Assembly (NCBI GenBank): GCA_948742005.1
Contig: CAPYQR010000006.1
Span: forward strand, 1-24,384
Reading direction: 5' to 3'
Origin: an uncultured bacterium
Lineage (GTDB): Bacteria > Cyanobacteriota > Vampirovibrionia > Gastranaerophilales > Gastranaerophilaceae
DNA: 24,384 bases
The position numbers and the translations under genes were made by a program. Below the pieces are notes generated by a model, which worked only from the letters and a program-made list of their open reading frames with translations, was not told where the DNA came from and ran no database searches. Positions within the stretch are counted from its first letter, which is position 1. Every line of letters begins with the position of its first letter. Shown in pieces: positions 8,667-16,946 of this stretch.

Positions 8667-9482
8667 ATGAAAAAGTATATCGTATTTATAGTGGTTTTTG
8701 CTTTAGGCGCATTTTTATTTACAGGATGCGCAAAAAAAGAAAAAAAACAGATAAATGACCTTGATATTATCAAAAAAAGAGGATATATTTTAATCGGCGT
8801 AAGAGATGACTCCTATCCTTTCGGATATCGTGACAAAGATAACAAACGCGCAGGAATCGACATTGAAATATCAAAAGAGATTGCAAAATCAATTTTCAAC
8901 ACTCAAAGCGAATATGGAAAACTTGAATTTGTCAATGTAACAGCGCAGGATAGAATTTCAAAATTAAATTCCAAAAAAGTTGATATTTTAGCTGCAACAA
9001 TGAGTGTTAACGACAAAAGAAAACTTGTCTTAGATTTTTCAACGCCATATTTTACAACAAGCCAGAAAATTATGGTCAGAAAAGATTCAAAAATTACAAA
9101 TTTAAGTTATTTTAACAAAAAAGGCAGACTATGCGTTGTCTTAGGAACTACAGGCGAAAAAATTATGCGTCTTTCCGCACCAAATGCAAATGTTGTAGGG
9201 GTTAAGACATATAAAGAAGCATTTAAACAGCTGAAATTAGGTGCAGTTGATGCAATTTTAGGAGATGATTGCATTTTAAAAGGTTTAATAAATTTGAGTA
9301 ATAAAAAAACAGATGGCGAATACAAAATCATCAACCGCGCTTATTCAAACGAATTTTATGCCGTGGCAGTGCGTAAAGATTTGAATTCAAAAGACTTGCT
9401 AAACGCAGTTAATTCGGCAATCGTTGATATAGTCGACAAAAAGAAACTTAATGTAATTAAATCGCATTATGGATTAAAATAA
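8667..9482 (+). CDS. Amino-acid-type ABC transporter solute-binding lipoprotein (SBP family 3)
   Basis: 271 residues. The signal sequence ends in a lipobox (LFTGC, lipidated Cys at residue 21), with a phenylalanine at -3 that is slightly atypical. The mature domain starts DLDIIKKRGYILIGVRDDSY and shows the family-3 pattern: AGIDIEISKEIAKSI, then VTAQDRISKLNSKKVDILAA, DFSTPYFTTSQKIMVRK, a GTTGEKIM turn, and GAVDAILGDDCILKGLI before FYAVAVRKDL. Relatives bind polar amino acids or similar ligands outside the inner membrane and deliver them to an ABC permease. No permease or ATPase gene is next to it, so it is an orphan here and its ligand is unknown. An M24B peptidase gene follows 35 bp downstream on the same strand. 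Confidence 0.9.
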   Translation: MKKYIVFIVVFALGAFLFTGCAKKEKKQINDLDIIKKRGYILIGVRDDSYPFGYRDKDNKRAGIDIEISKEIAKSIFNTQSEYGKLEFVNVTAQDRISKLNSKKVDILAATMSVNDKRKLVLDFSTPYFTTSQKIMVRKDSKITNLSYFNKKGRLCVVLGTTGEKIMRLSAPNANVVGVKTYKEAFKQLKLGAVDAILGDDCILKGLINLSNKKTDGEYKIINRAYSNEFYAVAVRKDLNSKDLLNAVNSAIVDIVDKKKLNVIKSHYGLK

Positions 9483-9517
9483 AATTAAAATCAATAAAAA
9501 TCGGATAGAAATTAAAT

Positions 9518-11152
9518 ATGAGTAAAATTAAAAATCAGATAAAATTCTACAAAGAAATTTTAAAAGACAATGAAGTCCTTTTATTAAAATCAAGTGATTC
9601 ATTTTTTAACAATCACTACAAATCCTCGCCTTTAAATCTTTTGACCGGTTTTTCAGGAACAGCGGGAGAAGCCGTCATAGATAAAAACGGAAAAATAACC
9701 GTTTTTGTTGATACAAGATATCATCTGCTTGTCGAAAAACAGGTTATAAAAGAAGCCTCAAAAGAAAAAGAAATTGAAATCGAAATATACAAAATTCCAA
9801 TGGGGGAAAATTTTGTTGAAAGCTTTTTAAAAGTTTATAAAAAAAATACGGTTTTTTACACCCCAAACGACATAAAGCTTGAATTTTACTTAAAATTGGA
9901 TAAATATTTTGATTTAAGAACTTATAAACTTGATGAAAAATTTTTAAAAAACGATGATTACAATAAAAAAGAAAAACTTTTTTCAGCACGGGAAGATTCA
10001 AAAGAATTTAAATACAAAATCGAAAAATTGAAAAACTACAATCCTGATGTTAAAAAAATCCTTATTTTTGACCTTGATGAAATTTCTTACTTAACAGGCT
10101 TAAGAAGTTTTGAAGTAAAATATTGTTCAAATTTTAAGTCAATTTTATATTTAGATTTTGAAAACAATGAAAATATTCTGTTTTTAGATAAAGAAACAGA
10201 TATTAAAATTGAAGATTTAAAATATGATAAACTTGAACATTTTGAAGATTTTATAAAATCAAAAGACTGCGAGATTTATTTTAATCCCGAAAAAATAAAT
10301 TTAAATCAATTTCTTTTAATTAAAAAACCAAAAGAATTAAAAACAAACCAAATTTCTCTCCTTGCTTCAATTAAAACAAAATCAGAAATTGAACACTTGA
10401 AAAACTCATCACAAAAGCTCGATTTGGCAATTTATAATTTTAAAAAACGTCTTAAAATCGGCTTAAGTGAAGTTGATTTAGTTAAAATTTTTGAAGAAGA
10501 ATTAATTAAAACAGGCGCGAAGTGTCCGTCTTTTAAAACATTATTAGCGCTTGATGAAAACAGTGCATCAATTCATTATAGTGAATATGACAAAAATAAA
10601 ATTTTAACAGGCGAAAACATAATCCTGCTTGATTGCGGAGGATATTACGACATGGGTCTTGCAACAGACATCACGCGTACATTTTATTTTGGTTTTTATC
10701 CTAAAGAAATCCACAAAAAAATATATACAAAAGTTTTAAAAGCTTTTATTCAATGTTTCTTATCAAAAAACAAAAAAGCCTGTGAAATTGATAAACTTGC
10801 GAGAGATATTTTAAAGGAAGATGAAAAACAAGGCTTTTATTTTGCCCATGGTCTTGGTCATGGAATCGGAACATCGGTTCATCAAGCGCCGCCGACTTTA
10901 AATCCTTTGTCAAAAGATGAAATTAAGCCTTTTCAGGTTCATTCAATTGAACCCGGGCTTTACGGTAAAAACAAAGATGAAAATCTTGAATTTGGTATAA
11001 GAATTGAAAATTGTGTATATCAAGATATAAATTACAACCGTCACTCATTGTCAAAATTTCCCTTTGAGGAGGTTTTAATTGATTATAATATGTTAAATAC
11101 AAATGAAATTGAATTTGTCAAAAACTGGCAGAAAAATAATCCCTACCTTTAA
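9518..11152 (+). CDS. M24B-family metallopeptidase (Xaa-Pro aminopeptidase-like)
   Basis: 544 residues, a usual length for the larger aminopeptidase P type. Two N-terminal creatinase-like domains (up to about residue 310) precede the pita-bread catalytic domain. All five metal ligands are visible: D372 (ILLDCGGYYDMG), D384 (LATDITRTF), H448 (HGLGHGIG), E478 (HSIEPGLY) and E497 (GIRIENCV). Such enzymes remove the N-terminal residue before proline, using two metal ions, in the cytoplasm. Start choice: the ATG at 9518 has only a weak GGAT upstream. It follows the solute-binding lipoprotein by 35 bp and is followed at once by the SpoU gene, so these may be one transcript serving peptide or amino-acid use; that link is inference. 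Confidence 0.92.
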   Translation: MSKIKNQIKFYKEILKDNEVLLLKSSDSFFNNHYKSSPLNLLTGFSGTAGEAVIDKNGKITVFVDTRYHLLVEKQVIKEASKEKEIEIEIYKIPMGENFVESFLKVYKKNTVFYTPNDIKLEFYLKLDKYFDLRTYKLDEKFLKNDDYNKKEKLFSAREDSKEFKYKIEKLKNYNPDVKKILIFDLDEISYLTGLRSFEVKYCSNFKSILYLDFENNENILFLDKETDIKIEDLKYDKLEHFEDFIKSKDCEIYFNPEKINLNQFLLIKKPKELKTNQISLLASIKTKSEIEHLKNSSQKLDLAIYNFKKRLKIGLSEVDLVKIFEEELIKTGAKCPSFKTLLALDENSASIHYSEYDKNKILTGENIILLDCGGYYDMGLATDITRTFYFGFYPKEIHKKIYTKVLKAFIQCFLSKNKKACEIDKLARDILKEDEKQGFYFAHGLGHGIGTSVHQAPPTLNPLSKDEIKPFQVHSIEPGLYGKNKDENLEFGIRIENCVYQDINYNRHSLSKFPFEEVLIDYNMLNTNEIEFVKNWQKNNPYL

Positions 11153-11165
11153 AAAAAGAAAAACA

Positions 11166-11951
11166 ATGGAAATTCAAACAATTACAAGTACTCAAAACGA
11201 TTTAGTAAAATATTGCGCAAAACTTCAAATGCCGAAATTCCGCATGCGCGAAAAAATGATTCTTATAGACGGTGAAAAAACTATCCAAGGCTTGATTTGT
11301 GATGGTTTTGAATTTGAAGCATTATTTATTGAACAGACATATTTCGAAAACCTAAAAGACAAAGGCGGGATTAATATTGAAAAAATAAAAGCAAAAAAAT
11401 TAATCAAAGCACCCGCTGCAGTTTTAAAAAAAATTTCAACCACAGCAAGCTATTCCAAGCTTGCAGGAATTATTAAAGAGCCTTTGGTTGAAGTTGAAAA
11501 ATTTAAAAATTTAAATAAAATTGCGCTGATTGACGGAATAAAAGATGCAGGAAACCTTGGTACAATAATAAGAAGCGCTGTTGCTTTTTCGTTTGACGGA
11601 ATAATTTTATTTAACGACTGTGTTGATTTATATAATGCAAAAGTAATCCGCGCAAGCGCGCAAAATATGTTTAAAATTCCTATTTTTAAAACAAAAAATA
11701 TTGAATTTATCAAAAAATTAAAAAATTCCCATGCTCTTATTTCAACAGTGGTTGATTCTAAAAAAGATTTTGTAAATTATAATTTCAACAAAAATTTCAT
11801 ACTTGCACTCGGCTCGGAAGCAAACGGAATCAGCCAAGAGATTTTAAATTTAAGCGATGAGCGCCTTACAATAAAAATGGATAATCAAGTTGAATCAATT
11901 AATCTTGCGGTTTGTGCATCAATTGCTTTTGCACTCATAAAATTTAAATAA
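11166..11951 (+). CDS. TrmH/SpoU-family RNA 2'-O-methyltransferase
   Basis: 261 residues from the ATG at 11166. A longer frame back to 11103 would overlap the peptidase gene by 50 bases, and the family's N-terminus (ITSTQNDLVKYCAKLQ, then FRMREKMILIDGEK) begins right after the ATG at 11166. An N-terminal substrate-binding domain precedes the SPOUT knot domain. The three motifs are present: DAGNLGTIIRSA (about 127-138), LALGSEANGIS (213-223) and IKMDNQVESINLAVCASIA (235-254). The family methylates the 2'-hydroxyl of rRNA or tRNA nucleotides using S-adenosylmethionine. The exact target cannot be told from sequence; the two-domain layout is closer to the rRNA-modifying RlmB/TsnR group than to tRNA-specific TrmL. 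Confidence 0.9.
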   Translation: MEIQTITSTQNDLVKYCAKLQMPKFRMREKMILIDGEKTIQGLICDGFEFEALFIEQTYFENLKDKGGINIEKIKAKKLIKAPAAVLKKISTTASYSKLAGIIKEPLVEVEKFKNLNKIALIDGIKDAGNLGTIIRSAVAFSFDGIILFNDCVDLYNAKVIRASAQNMFKIPIFKTKNIEFIKKLKNSHALISTVVDSKKDFVNYNFNKNFILALGSEANGISQEILNLSDERLTIKMDNQVESINLAVCASIAFALIKFK

Positions 11952-11970
11952 AATTATACCTTTTTAAAGA

Positions 11971-11999
11971 TTGCCAAGCTTGAATAAATGTGTTATTAT
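11971..11999 (+). promoter_or_regulatory. Extended -10 promoter for the small protein/prepilin pair
   Basis: TTGCCA (11971-11976) is followed by 17 bases and TATTAT (11994-11999), with TGT directly before the -10, forming an extended -10 element. A shifted TATAAT overlaps at 11997-12002. The predicted start of transcription is near 12006, giving a short leader before the ATG at 12024. Confidence 0.6.
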
Positions 12000-12023
12000 A
12001 ATTACACAAAATAAGAGGTGCAA

Positions 12024-12224
12024 ATGCGTATTCAAAGTTTAATTAACATCAAAAACAATTACCGCAACATTAACAACAACACAGCAAGGTACGACAAAAA
12101 AAATACGCACAATCAAGCACCCAAACACCACAAATACACAGGTGATGCATGTACTGATTTAGCTTACGCAAGCTTATTTGATAAAGAAATAGCCAAAGAT
12201 TTAAAATTGATGGGTTTAATTTAG
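12024..12224 (+). CDS. Small Asn/Lys/His-rich protein of unknown function, coupled to a prepilin
   Basis: 66 residues from the ATG at 12024. A GTG at 12018 also opens the frame, but it lies inside the ribosome site (AAGAGGTG, 12013-12020), so the ATG is preferred. The protein has a polar, asparagine-rich N-terminal half (IKNNYRNINNNTARYDKKN), a KHHKY patch, one cysteine (DACTDLAYASLFDKE) and an amphipathic end (KEIAKDLKLMGLI). There is no signal peptide and no recognised domain. It has its own strong promoter, and its stop codon TAG overlaps the ribosome site of the prepilin gene 9 bases downstream, so the two are cotranscribed and probably translationally coupled. A role linked to that prepilin is inference only. 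Confidence 0.6.
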   Translation: MRIQSLINIKNNYRNINNNTARYDKKNTHNQAPKHHKYTGDACTDLAYASLFDKEIAKDLKLMGLI

Positions 12225-12233
12225 GGGATTATA

Positions 12234-12968
12234 ATGAAAAAAGCATTTACTTTAGCCGAAATATTAATCGTTCTTGTTATTATCGGCGTTTTAACTGCAA
12301 TATTACTACCGGTAGCTTTTCAAGCAGCACCCGATGAAAATGTAATGAAATTCAAAAAAGCAAATTCTACCCTTACAACAGTAATTCGTGAGCTTGTTTC
12401 ATCTGACAGATATTATGTTAACGGCGACCTTGGAACAAAATCAAGTTCTACCGATGCTAAAGGCAAGCTGCTAGAAGCAAAAGATGAAAACTTTACATAT
12501 TTCTGCGATACAATTTCAGAAATTATGTCTTATAAATCTAAAAAATGCTCAAAATTAGAAGGTGCTGAAGGGTATATTGAAGTTGGTTCATCCGAAGAGG
12601 CTACAACATACAAAAAACCAAGCGAAGCAAAAGTTCTTCTTGATACATATTGCGCTAATCAAGCAGCAACAATCGGAGAAGAAATCGTAACCTCAGATGG
12701 CGTTGCTTGGTTTCAAACATCTCCGCGAACAACATTCGGCAAATACTTAGACGAGGGTGTGCGTCAATTCTCAAATCCTGATGCGGCAGTTACATATCCC
12801 GATGAAAACGGATTTGACAGAATGTATAAAGTATTCTGTATTGATGTAGACGGAATCGGCAAAGGCGAAGCTCCTTTTGGCTATGGAATCCGCTCTGACG
12901 GAAAACTTTTAACCGGACAAAGAGCAGATGAATGGGTTCAAAAATCTATCCAAAAAAGCAATGACTAA
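12234..12968 (+). CDS. Type IV prepilin-like protein (N-methylation motif)
   Basis: 244 residues. It begins with a short leader MKKA and the prepilin cut site KKA/FTLAEILIVLVIIGVL, with Phe at +1 and Glu at +5, followed by the hydrophobic helix that anchors the pilin and packs the filament core. The remaining 200 residues are a soluble domain with four well-spaced cysteines (FCDTISEI, KKCSKL, TYCANQ, VFCIDVDG) and acidic, Gly-rich turns near the end (DGIGKGEAPFGYGIRSDGK). It is likely processed by a prepilin peptidase and assembled by a type IV pilus or type II secretion-like machine, neither of which is in the window. The GGGGA ribosome site overlaps the stop of the small gene upstream. It could be a major or a minor pseudopilin; length alone favours a specialised one. 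Confidence 0.9.
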   Translation: MKKAFTLAEILIVLVIIGVLTAILLPVAFQAAPDENVMKFKKANSTLTTVIRELVSSDRYYVNGDLGTKSSSTDAKGKLLEAKDENFTYFCDTISEIMSYKSKKCSKLEGAEGYIEVGSSEEATTYKKPSEAKVLLDTYCANQAATIGEEIVTSDGVAWFQTSPRTTFGKYLDEGVRQFSNPDAAVTYPDENGFDRMYKVFCIDVDGIGKGEAPFGYGIRSDGKLLTGQRADEWVQKSIQKSND

Positions 12969-13008
12969 AGTTTGTTAAACAAGAAAATATCAAGAAAGCA
13001 CAATAAAA

Positions 13009-13758
13009 ATGGCAAACCAAAACTTAGCACAAATCGGCATATTCGGAGGCTCGGGATTCTATAAATTTTTAGATAACATTAAAGAATTCAACATAGAAAC
13101 CCCTTACGGCAAAACCTCGGATGCTTTGATGCTTGGAAAAATAGGAGATAAAGATGTTGCATTTATGCCGCGCCATGGAAGAAACCATACAATTGCACCG
13201 CACAAAGTAAATTACCGTGCTAATGTTTGGGCAATGAAAGAAATTGGCTGTGAAAGCGTAATTTCTCCCTGTGCTGCGGGTTCTTTGCAAAAACATGTTG
13301 CTCCCGGAGATATTGTTTTTTGTGACCAATATGTTGATTGGACAAAAGGAAGATTAGATACTTTTTTTGATAAAGATAATATCCAACACATTTCAGCAGC
13401 TGAACCTTATGATAAAAAATTAAGAGAGGTAGCAATCAATTGCGCCAAAAATCTTAATTTTAAATATCACGATAAAGGAACAGTAGTTGTAATCCAAGGT
13501 CCAAGGTTCAACACAAAATCAGAAAGTGCTTTTTTTACACGTCAAGGCTGGGAAGTAATCAATATGACCCAATATCCTGAAGTACATCTTGTAAAAGAAT
13601 TAGGGATGAAATCTTTAAATATTTCTCTTATAACTGATTACGATGCGGGATTAGTTAATGATTGCGAGCCTGTTTCACATGAAGCCGTTATGAAAGTTTT
13701 TGAACAAAATATTTCAAAACTCCAAAAACTTTTATTTTCAATTGTTGAAAATATTTAG
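13009..13758 (+). CDS. mtnP: S-methyl-5'-thioadenosine phosphorylase / purine nucleoside phosphorylase family
   Basis: 249 residues, normal for the family. Phosphate-loop IGIFGGSGFY (9-18), the MPRHGRNHTIAPHKVNYR segment (53-70), VIQGPRFNTKSES (161-173), NMTQYPEVHLVKELG (185-199) and the base-contact segment ITDYDAG (208-214) are in the expected order. The family phosphorolyses methylthioadenosine, a by-product of polyamine and SAM chemistry, to adenine and methylthioribose 1-phosphate. The aspartates of TDYD favour 6-amino purines (MTA), but inosine-type substrates are not excluded. It lies 40 bp after the prepilin and 23 bp before YggT; these neighbours do not suggest a pathway. Confidence 0.88.
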   Translation: MANQNLAQIGIFGGSGFYKFLDNIKEFNIETPYGKTSDALMLGKIGDKDVAFMPRHGRNHTIAPHKVNYRANVWAMKEIGCESVISPCAAGSLQKHVAPGDIVFCDQYVDWTKGRLDTFFDKDNIQHISAAEPYDKKLREVAINCAKNLNFKYHDKGTVVVIQGPRFNTKSESAFFTRQGWEVINMTQYPEVHLVKELGMKSLNISLITDYDAGLVNDCEPVSHEAVMKVFEQNISKLQKLLFSIVENI

Positions 13759-13781
13759 ATTAAAACCGAAAGGGTATAAAA

Positions 13782-14048
13782 ATGGGGATTGCCATTGCTG
13801 TTTCAAAAATATTTGATTTAATTAATTTATTATTATTTATATCGATAATTCTTACCTGGATTCCGACAATTAATTGGTATAATGAACCTTTTAGAAGTTT
13901 AAAAATGTTCAGTGAAATATTTTTCGCGCCGTTCAGAAGAATCATTCCTCCCATAGGAATGTTAGATTTAAGCCCGATAGCGGCTTTGTTTGCGCTTGCG
14001 ATTTTGCGAAATGTTGTTGTGCGTCTGCTTTTGACGCTTGGATTATAG
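13782..14048 (+). CDS. YggT-family membrane protein
   Basis: 88 residues with two hydrophobic spans (about 8-28 and 60-85) flanking the conserved middle (PFRSLKMFSEIFFAPFRRII followed by PPIGMLDLSPI). The P-x-x-x-FFAPFRR-x-I-P pattern followed by a D-x-SPI motif is the signature of the family. The cyanobacterial and plastid homologues (YlmG/CCB3) are membrane proteins linked to cell or nucleoid division and cytochrome assembly. The exact role here is not known. AAAGGGT precedes the ATG. A hairpin at 14065-14091 follows. Confidence 0.9.
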   Translation: MGIAIAVSKIFDLINLLLFISIILTWIPTINWYNEPFRSLKMFSEIFFAPFRRIIPPIGMLDLSPIAALFALAILRNVVVRLLLTLGL

Positions 14049-14064
14049 TTTTTTTTACATTTTA

Positions 14065-14091
14065 TAAGCCCGATAAAAAATATCGGGCTTA
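14065..14091. terminator. Bidirectional hairpin between yggT and fabF
   Basis: A perfect 11-base-pair stem (TAAGCCCGATA paired with TATCGGGCTTA) closes a five-base A loop. It lies between two converging genes, where it can stop transcripts from both sides. Neither side has a clean U-run, so it is less typical than the terminators at 19544 and 20611. Confidence 0.65.
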
Positions 14092-14100
14092 ATAAATATA

Positions 14101-15339
14101 TTATTTTTTAAAGACTAAAACCGCGTTACAGCCGCCAAAACCGAAAGAATTCGATAAAACAGCATCAAGTTTCTTTTGTTTTGCAACATCTTTTGTATAA
14201 TCAAGATTTGCAACTTCGGGGTCTAATTCTTCAATATTAATTGTCGGGGGAACGATATTTTCATTTAACGCTTTAATTGAAATAATCGCCTCTACTGCTC
14301 CCGCGCCTCCGAGCATGTGCCCTGTCATTGATTTTGTTGATGAAACATTAAGATTTGAATTTTTTTCTTTATCACCAAACAATTTTGCAATCGCATTTGA
14401 TTCAGCAATATCGCCAACATGGGTTGATGTACCGTGAGCGTTAATATAACCTATATCAGACGGAGCTAATTGAGCATCTTTAAGCGCTAATTCCATAGCT
14501 AAAACAGCACCCCTGCCCTCAGGGTCGGGTGCTACCATATCGTAAGCATCGGATGATTGACCGTAACCTGCCAATTCTGCATATATCTTTGCTCCACGCT
14601 TGATTGCATGTTCATATTCTTCTAAAACCAAGATACCTGCACCTTCTGACATGATAAACCCATCTCTTTTAACATCATAAGGACGAGAGGCTTTTGTCGG
14701 TTCTTCATTAGCTCTTGATAAAGTTTTAGCAGAAGTAAATGCCCCAATACCCATATCGCAGATTCCTGCCTCAGCACCGCCTGCAATCATAACATCAGCA
14801 TCGCCGATTTGAATTGCACGCATAGCATCGCCGATTGAATGAGCACCTGTAGCACATGCTGTTACAACAGATTTTGACATTCCTCTCAAACCATATTTAA
14901 TTGAAATTTTGCCTGCCGCCATGTTTGTAATCATCATCGGAACCATAAAAGGTGAGCATTTATGATATCCGCGCGCAATCATAACTTCATAGTTTTTTTG
15001 GATTGTTTCAAGTCCGCCTGCCGCAGAACCTGCAATTACGCCGATTCTTGTTAAATCTTCTTTTTCCAAGTCAAGTTTTGAATCATCTATAGCTAAACTT
15101 GCAGCAACAATAGAACAAAGAATAAATTTATCCATTCTTCTTGCATCTTTTGCATCGACAAACGGAGTCGTATCAAATTCGGGAACAGGGCCGCCTATGT
15201 GCACAAGATGTTTTTCTTTATCAAGGCTTAAATATCTGATTCCGCTGTTTCCTTTAATTAAATTCTGCCATAACGTATCAACCCCCACACCAAAAGGCGA
15301 TACACAACCCATGCCGGTTACGGCAACTCGTCTTTTCAT
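14101..15339 (-). CDS. fabF: Beta-ketoacyl-ACP synthase II (KAS II)
   Basis: 412 residues, standard for FabF. The catalytic triad is complete: C162 in VVTACATGAHS, H302 in NAHGTSTHVGD and H341 in SMTGHMLGGAG, plus the closing SNSFGFGGCNAVLVF. It condenses malonyl-ACP with medium-chain acyl-ACP to elongate fatty acids in the cytoplasm. It is the last gene of the minus-strand operon that begins with the ferredoxin gene at 18960, 21 bp after fabH, with its own AGGAG site upstream of the ATG. No acpP, fabD or fabG is near, so the rest of the fatty-acid pathway lies elsewhere. Confidence 0.96.
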   Translation of the reverse strand: MKRRVAVTGMGCVSPFGVGVDTLWQNLIKGNSGIRYLSLDKEKHLVHIGGPVPEFDTTPFVDAKDARRMDKFILCSIVAASLAIDDSKLDLEKEDLTRIGVIAGSAAGGLETIQKNYEVMIARGYHKCSPFMVPMMITNMAAGKISIKYGLRGMSKSVVTACATGAHSIGDAMRAIQIGDADVMIAGGAEAGICDMGIGAFTSAKTLSRANEEPTKASRPYDVKRDGFIMSEGAGILVLEEYEHAIKRGAKIYAELAGYGQSSDAYDMVAPDPEGRGAVLAMELALKDAQLAPSDIGYINAHGTSTHVGDIAESNAIAKLFGDKEKNSNLNVSSTKSMTGHMLGGAGAVEAIISIKALNENIVPPTINIEELDPEVANLDYTKDVAKQKKLDAVLSNSFGFGGCNAVLVFKK

Positions 15340-15360
15340 ACTTTTATCTTACTCCTATAG

Positions 15361-16371
15361 TTATATATTTTCATCCAATTTTATTATAGCATTAGCGCCC
15401 GTCATTCCTGCACCAAAAGCACTAATCATAAATGTTGCAGGTAATTTAATCGATTTATTGTCAATCCCTTCTCTGATAGCAACAGGAATTGATGCTGCGG
15501 ACATATTTCCGTAGCTTTTAATGTTTGAAATTGTTTTAGCCGTATCAATTGTTAATCTTTCCGCTAAAGCTGTTATCATTCTTTGATTTGATTGATGCGG
15601 AACAAAATAATCAATATCTTCTACTTTAGTATTTGTAGTTTCAAGCAATTCTTCAAGTTTCGGAGGAATTTTTGTCATGACAAATTTATAGACATCTTTT
15701 CCTTTCATGTGAATAAAAGCATCGGATTTTGCCTCAATTTCATCCACCAAAGGACAATTTAACCCCTGGGTTTTTAAAGTTATATAATCGCCGCAAGTAC
15801 CGTCTGCCAATAAATTAACTCCGATAATATCGTTATCATCTTCACATGCCGATAAAACAGCAGCGCCCGCACCATCCCCAAAAAGAACACATACACTTCT
15901 GTCTGTCCAATCAGTAAATTTTGTCGTAGCATCAGTTGCAACAATTAAAACATTTTTATATAAGCCTGATTGAATAAAAGCACGTGCTGCATTAAGAGAA
16001 TAAATAAAGCCTGAACAAGCGGCTTTTAAATCAAAACATGCAGCATTACTTGCCCCGATTGCGCCTTGAATAATACAAGAAACTGACGGATAAACATCCT
16101 CGGGGGCGGATGCTGCCGCAATTATCAAATCAATTTTTGAAACATCAAATCCTGAACGCGATAATGCTTTTTTTGCTGCCTTAATTCCAAGGTCAGATGA
16201 AGTTTCATCTCCTTGAATAACTCTTCTTTCTTTTATTCCCGTTCTTGTTGTAATCCATTCATCGGATGTATCTAAAATTTTTGTTAAATCATCATTTGTT
16301 ACAACATTTTCAGCTACTGCACAATCAAGAGCTGTAATTTTTACTCCGATTTTATTTTTTAAATTACTCAT
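15361..16371 (-). CDS. fabH: Beta-ketoacyl-ACP synthase III (KAS III)
   Basis: 336 residues, standard for FabH. Catalytic residues are all visible: C119 in DLKAACSGF, H259 in VPHQSNQRM and N289 in SYGNMSAASIP. Other family features are EWITTRTGIKERR near residue 38 and CVLFGDGAGAAVL near 161. FabH starts each fatty acid by condensing a short acyl-CoA primer with malonyl-ACP. Acetyl-CoA primes straight chains, while isobutyryl- or isovaleryl-CoA prime branched ones. The start is 2 bases after the stop of the oxidoreductase gamma gene, so it is translationally coupled to a complex that could make such CoA primers. Primer preference cannot be read from the residues seen. Confidence 0.96.
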   Translation of the reverse strand: MSNLKNKIGVKITALDCAVAENVVTNDDLTKILDTSDEWITTRTGIKERRVIQGDETSSDLGIKAAKKALSRSGFDVSKIDLIIAAASAPEDVYPSVSCIIQGAIGASNAACFDLKAACSGFIYSLNAARAFIQSGLYKNVLIVATDATTKFTDWTDRSVCVLFGDGAGAAVLSACEDDNDIIGVNLLADGTCGDYITLKTQGLNCPLVDEIEAKSDAFIHMKGKDVYKFVMTKIPPKLEELLETTNTKVEDIDYFVPHQSNQRMITALAERLTIDTAKTISNIKSYGNMSAASIPVAIREGIDNKSIKLPATFMISAFGAGMTGANAIIKLDENI

Positions 16372-16373
16372 AT

Positions 16374-16946
16374 CTATGCAGTTACCCTTTCTTGAATATA
16401 ATTAAACCCGAGCAAATATGCTTCAATGTTTTTTGCAATTAAATCTTTTTTATTTTTCATAATCTTCTCATAAGCTTGTTTTACAATATCAATCGGCAGA
16501 TTTCCGATAATTTTAGATAAAACTCCCAATGCTATTGAATTTGTCATTTTAATATTACCTAATTTAAGCGCTTCTTGAGTCAAAGGAGCAAAAACATATT
16601 TAATATCTTCTCTTATTTTCTCAATTTGTACCATGGAGGAATTAACGATTATTGTTCCGTTTTCCTTAACTTTTGAAATAAATTTATCAAAAGAAGTCTG
16701 ATTCAGCGCAACTACAAAATCTACTTTTGAATTTTGTATACAAAATAATTCCGATTCAGACATATTAATTTCACAATTAACAGCTCCGCCTCTAACCTCT
16801 GCACCATAACAAGGGCAATACGAAACAAATTTGCCGTTTAGCATAAAAATATTGGCAAGAATTGAGCCGAGCGATAAAACCCCTTGTCCGCCTGCACCTG
16901 ATATTATAAAATTTTTAAAATCTTTTTTAATACTGTTTTCAACCAT
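16374..16946 (-). CDS. 2-oxoacid:ferredoxin oxidoreductase, gamma subunit
   Basis: 190 residues of the gamma-type domain. GAGGQGVLSLGSILA (17-31) and CPCYGAEVRGGAVNCEINMSE (44-64) are its hallmarks, followed by a Rossmann-like fold (VDFVVALNQTSFDKF). The subunit helps bind CoA and joins the alpha and beta subunits of the cytoplasmic enzyme, which turns a 2-oxoacid and CoA into acyl-CoA, CO2 and reduced ferredoxin. It overlaps the beta gene by 8 bases and ends 2 bases before fabH, which places it firmly in one operon. YGAEVRGG is shared by the 2-oxoglutarate and branched-chain (VorC) types, so the substrate stays open. Confidence 0.9.
   Translation of the reverse strand: MVENSIKKDFKNFIISGAGGQGVLSLGSILANIFMLNGKFVSYCPCYGAEVRGGAVNCEINMSESELFCIQNSKVDFVVALNQTSFDKFISKVKENGTIIVNSSMVQIEKIREDIKYVFAPLTQEALKLGNIKMTNSIALGVLSKIIGNLPIDIVKQAYEKIMKNKKDLIAKNIEAYLLGFNYIQERVTA

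Noticed and set aside
11103..11165. Upstream start for the SpoU-type methyltransferase
   Set aside because: It would overlap the peptidase gene by 50 bases and add a basic tail not typical of the family.
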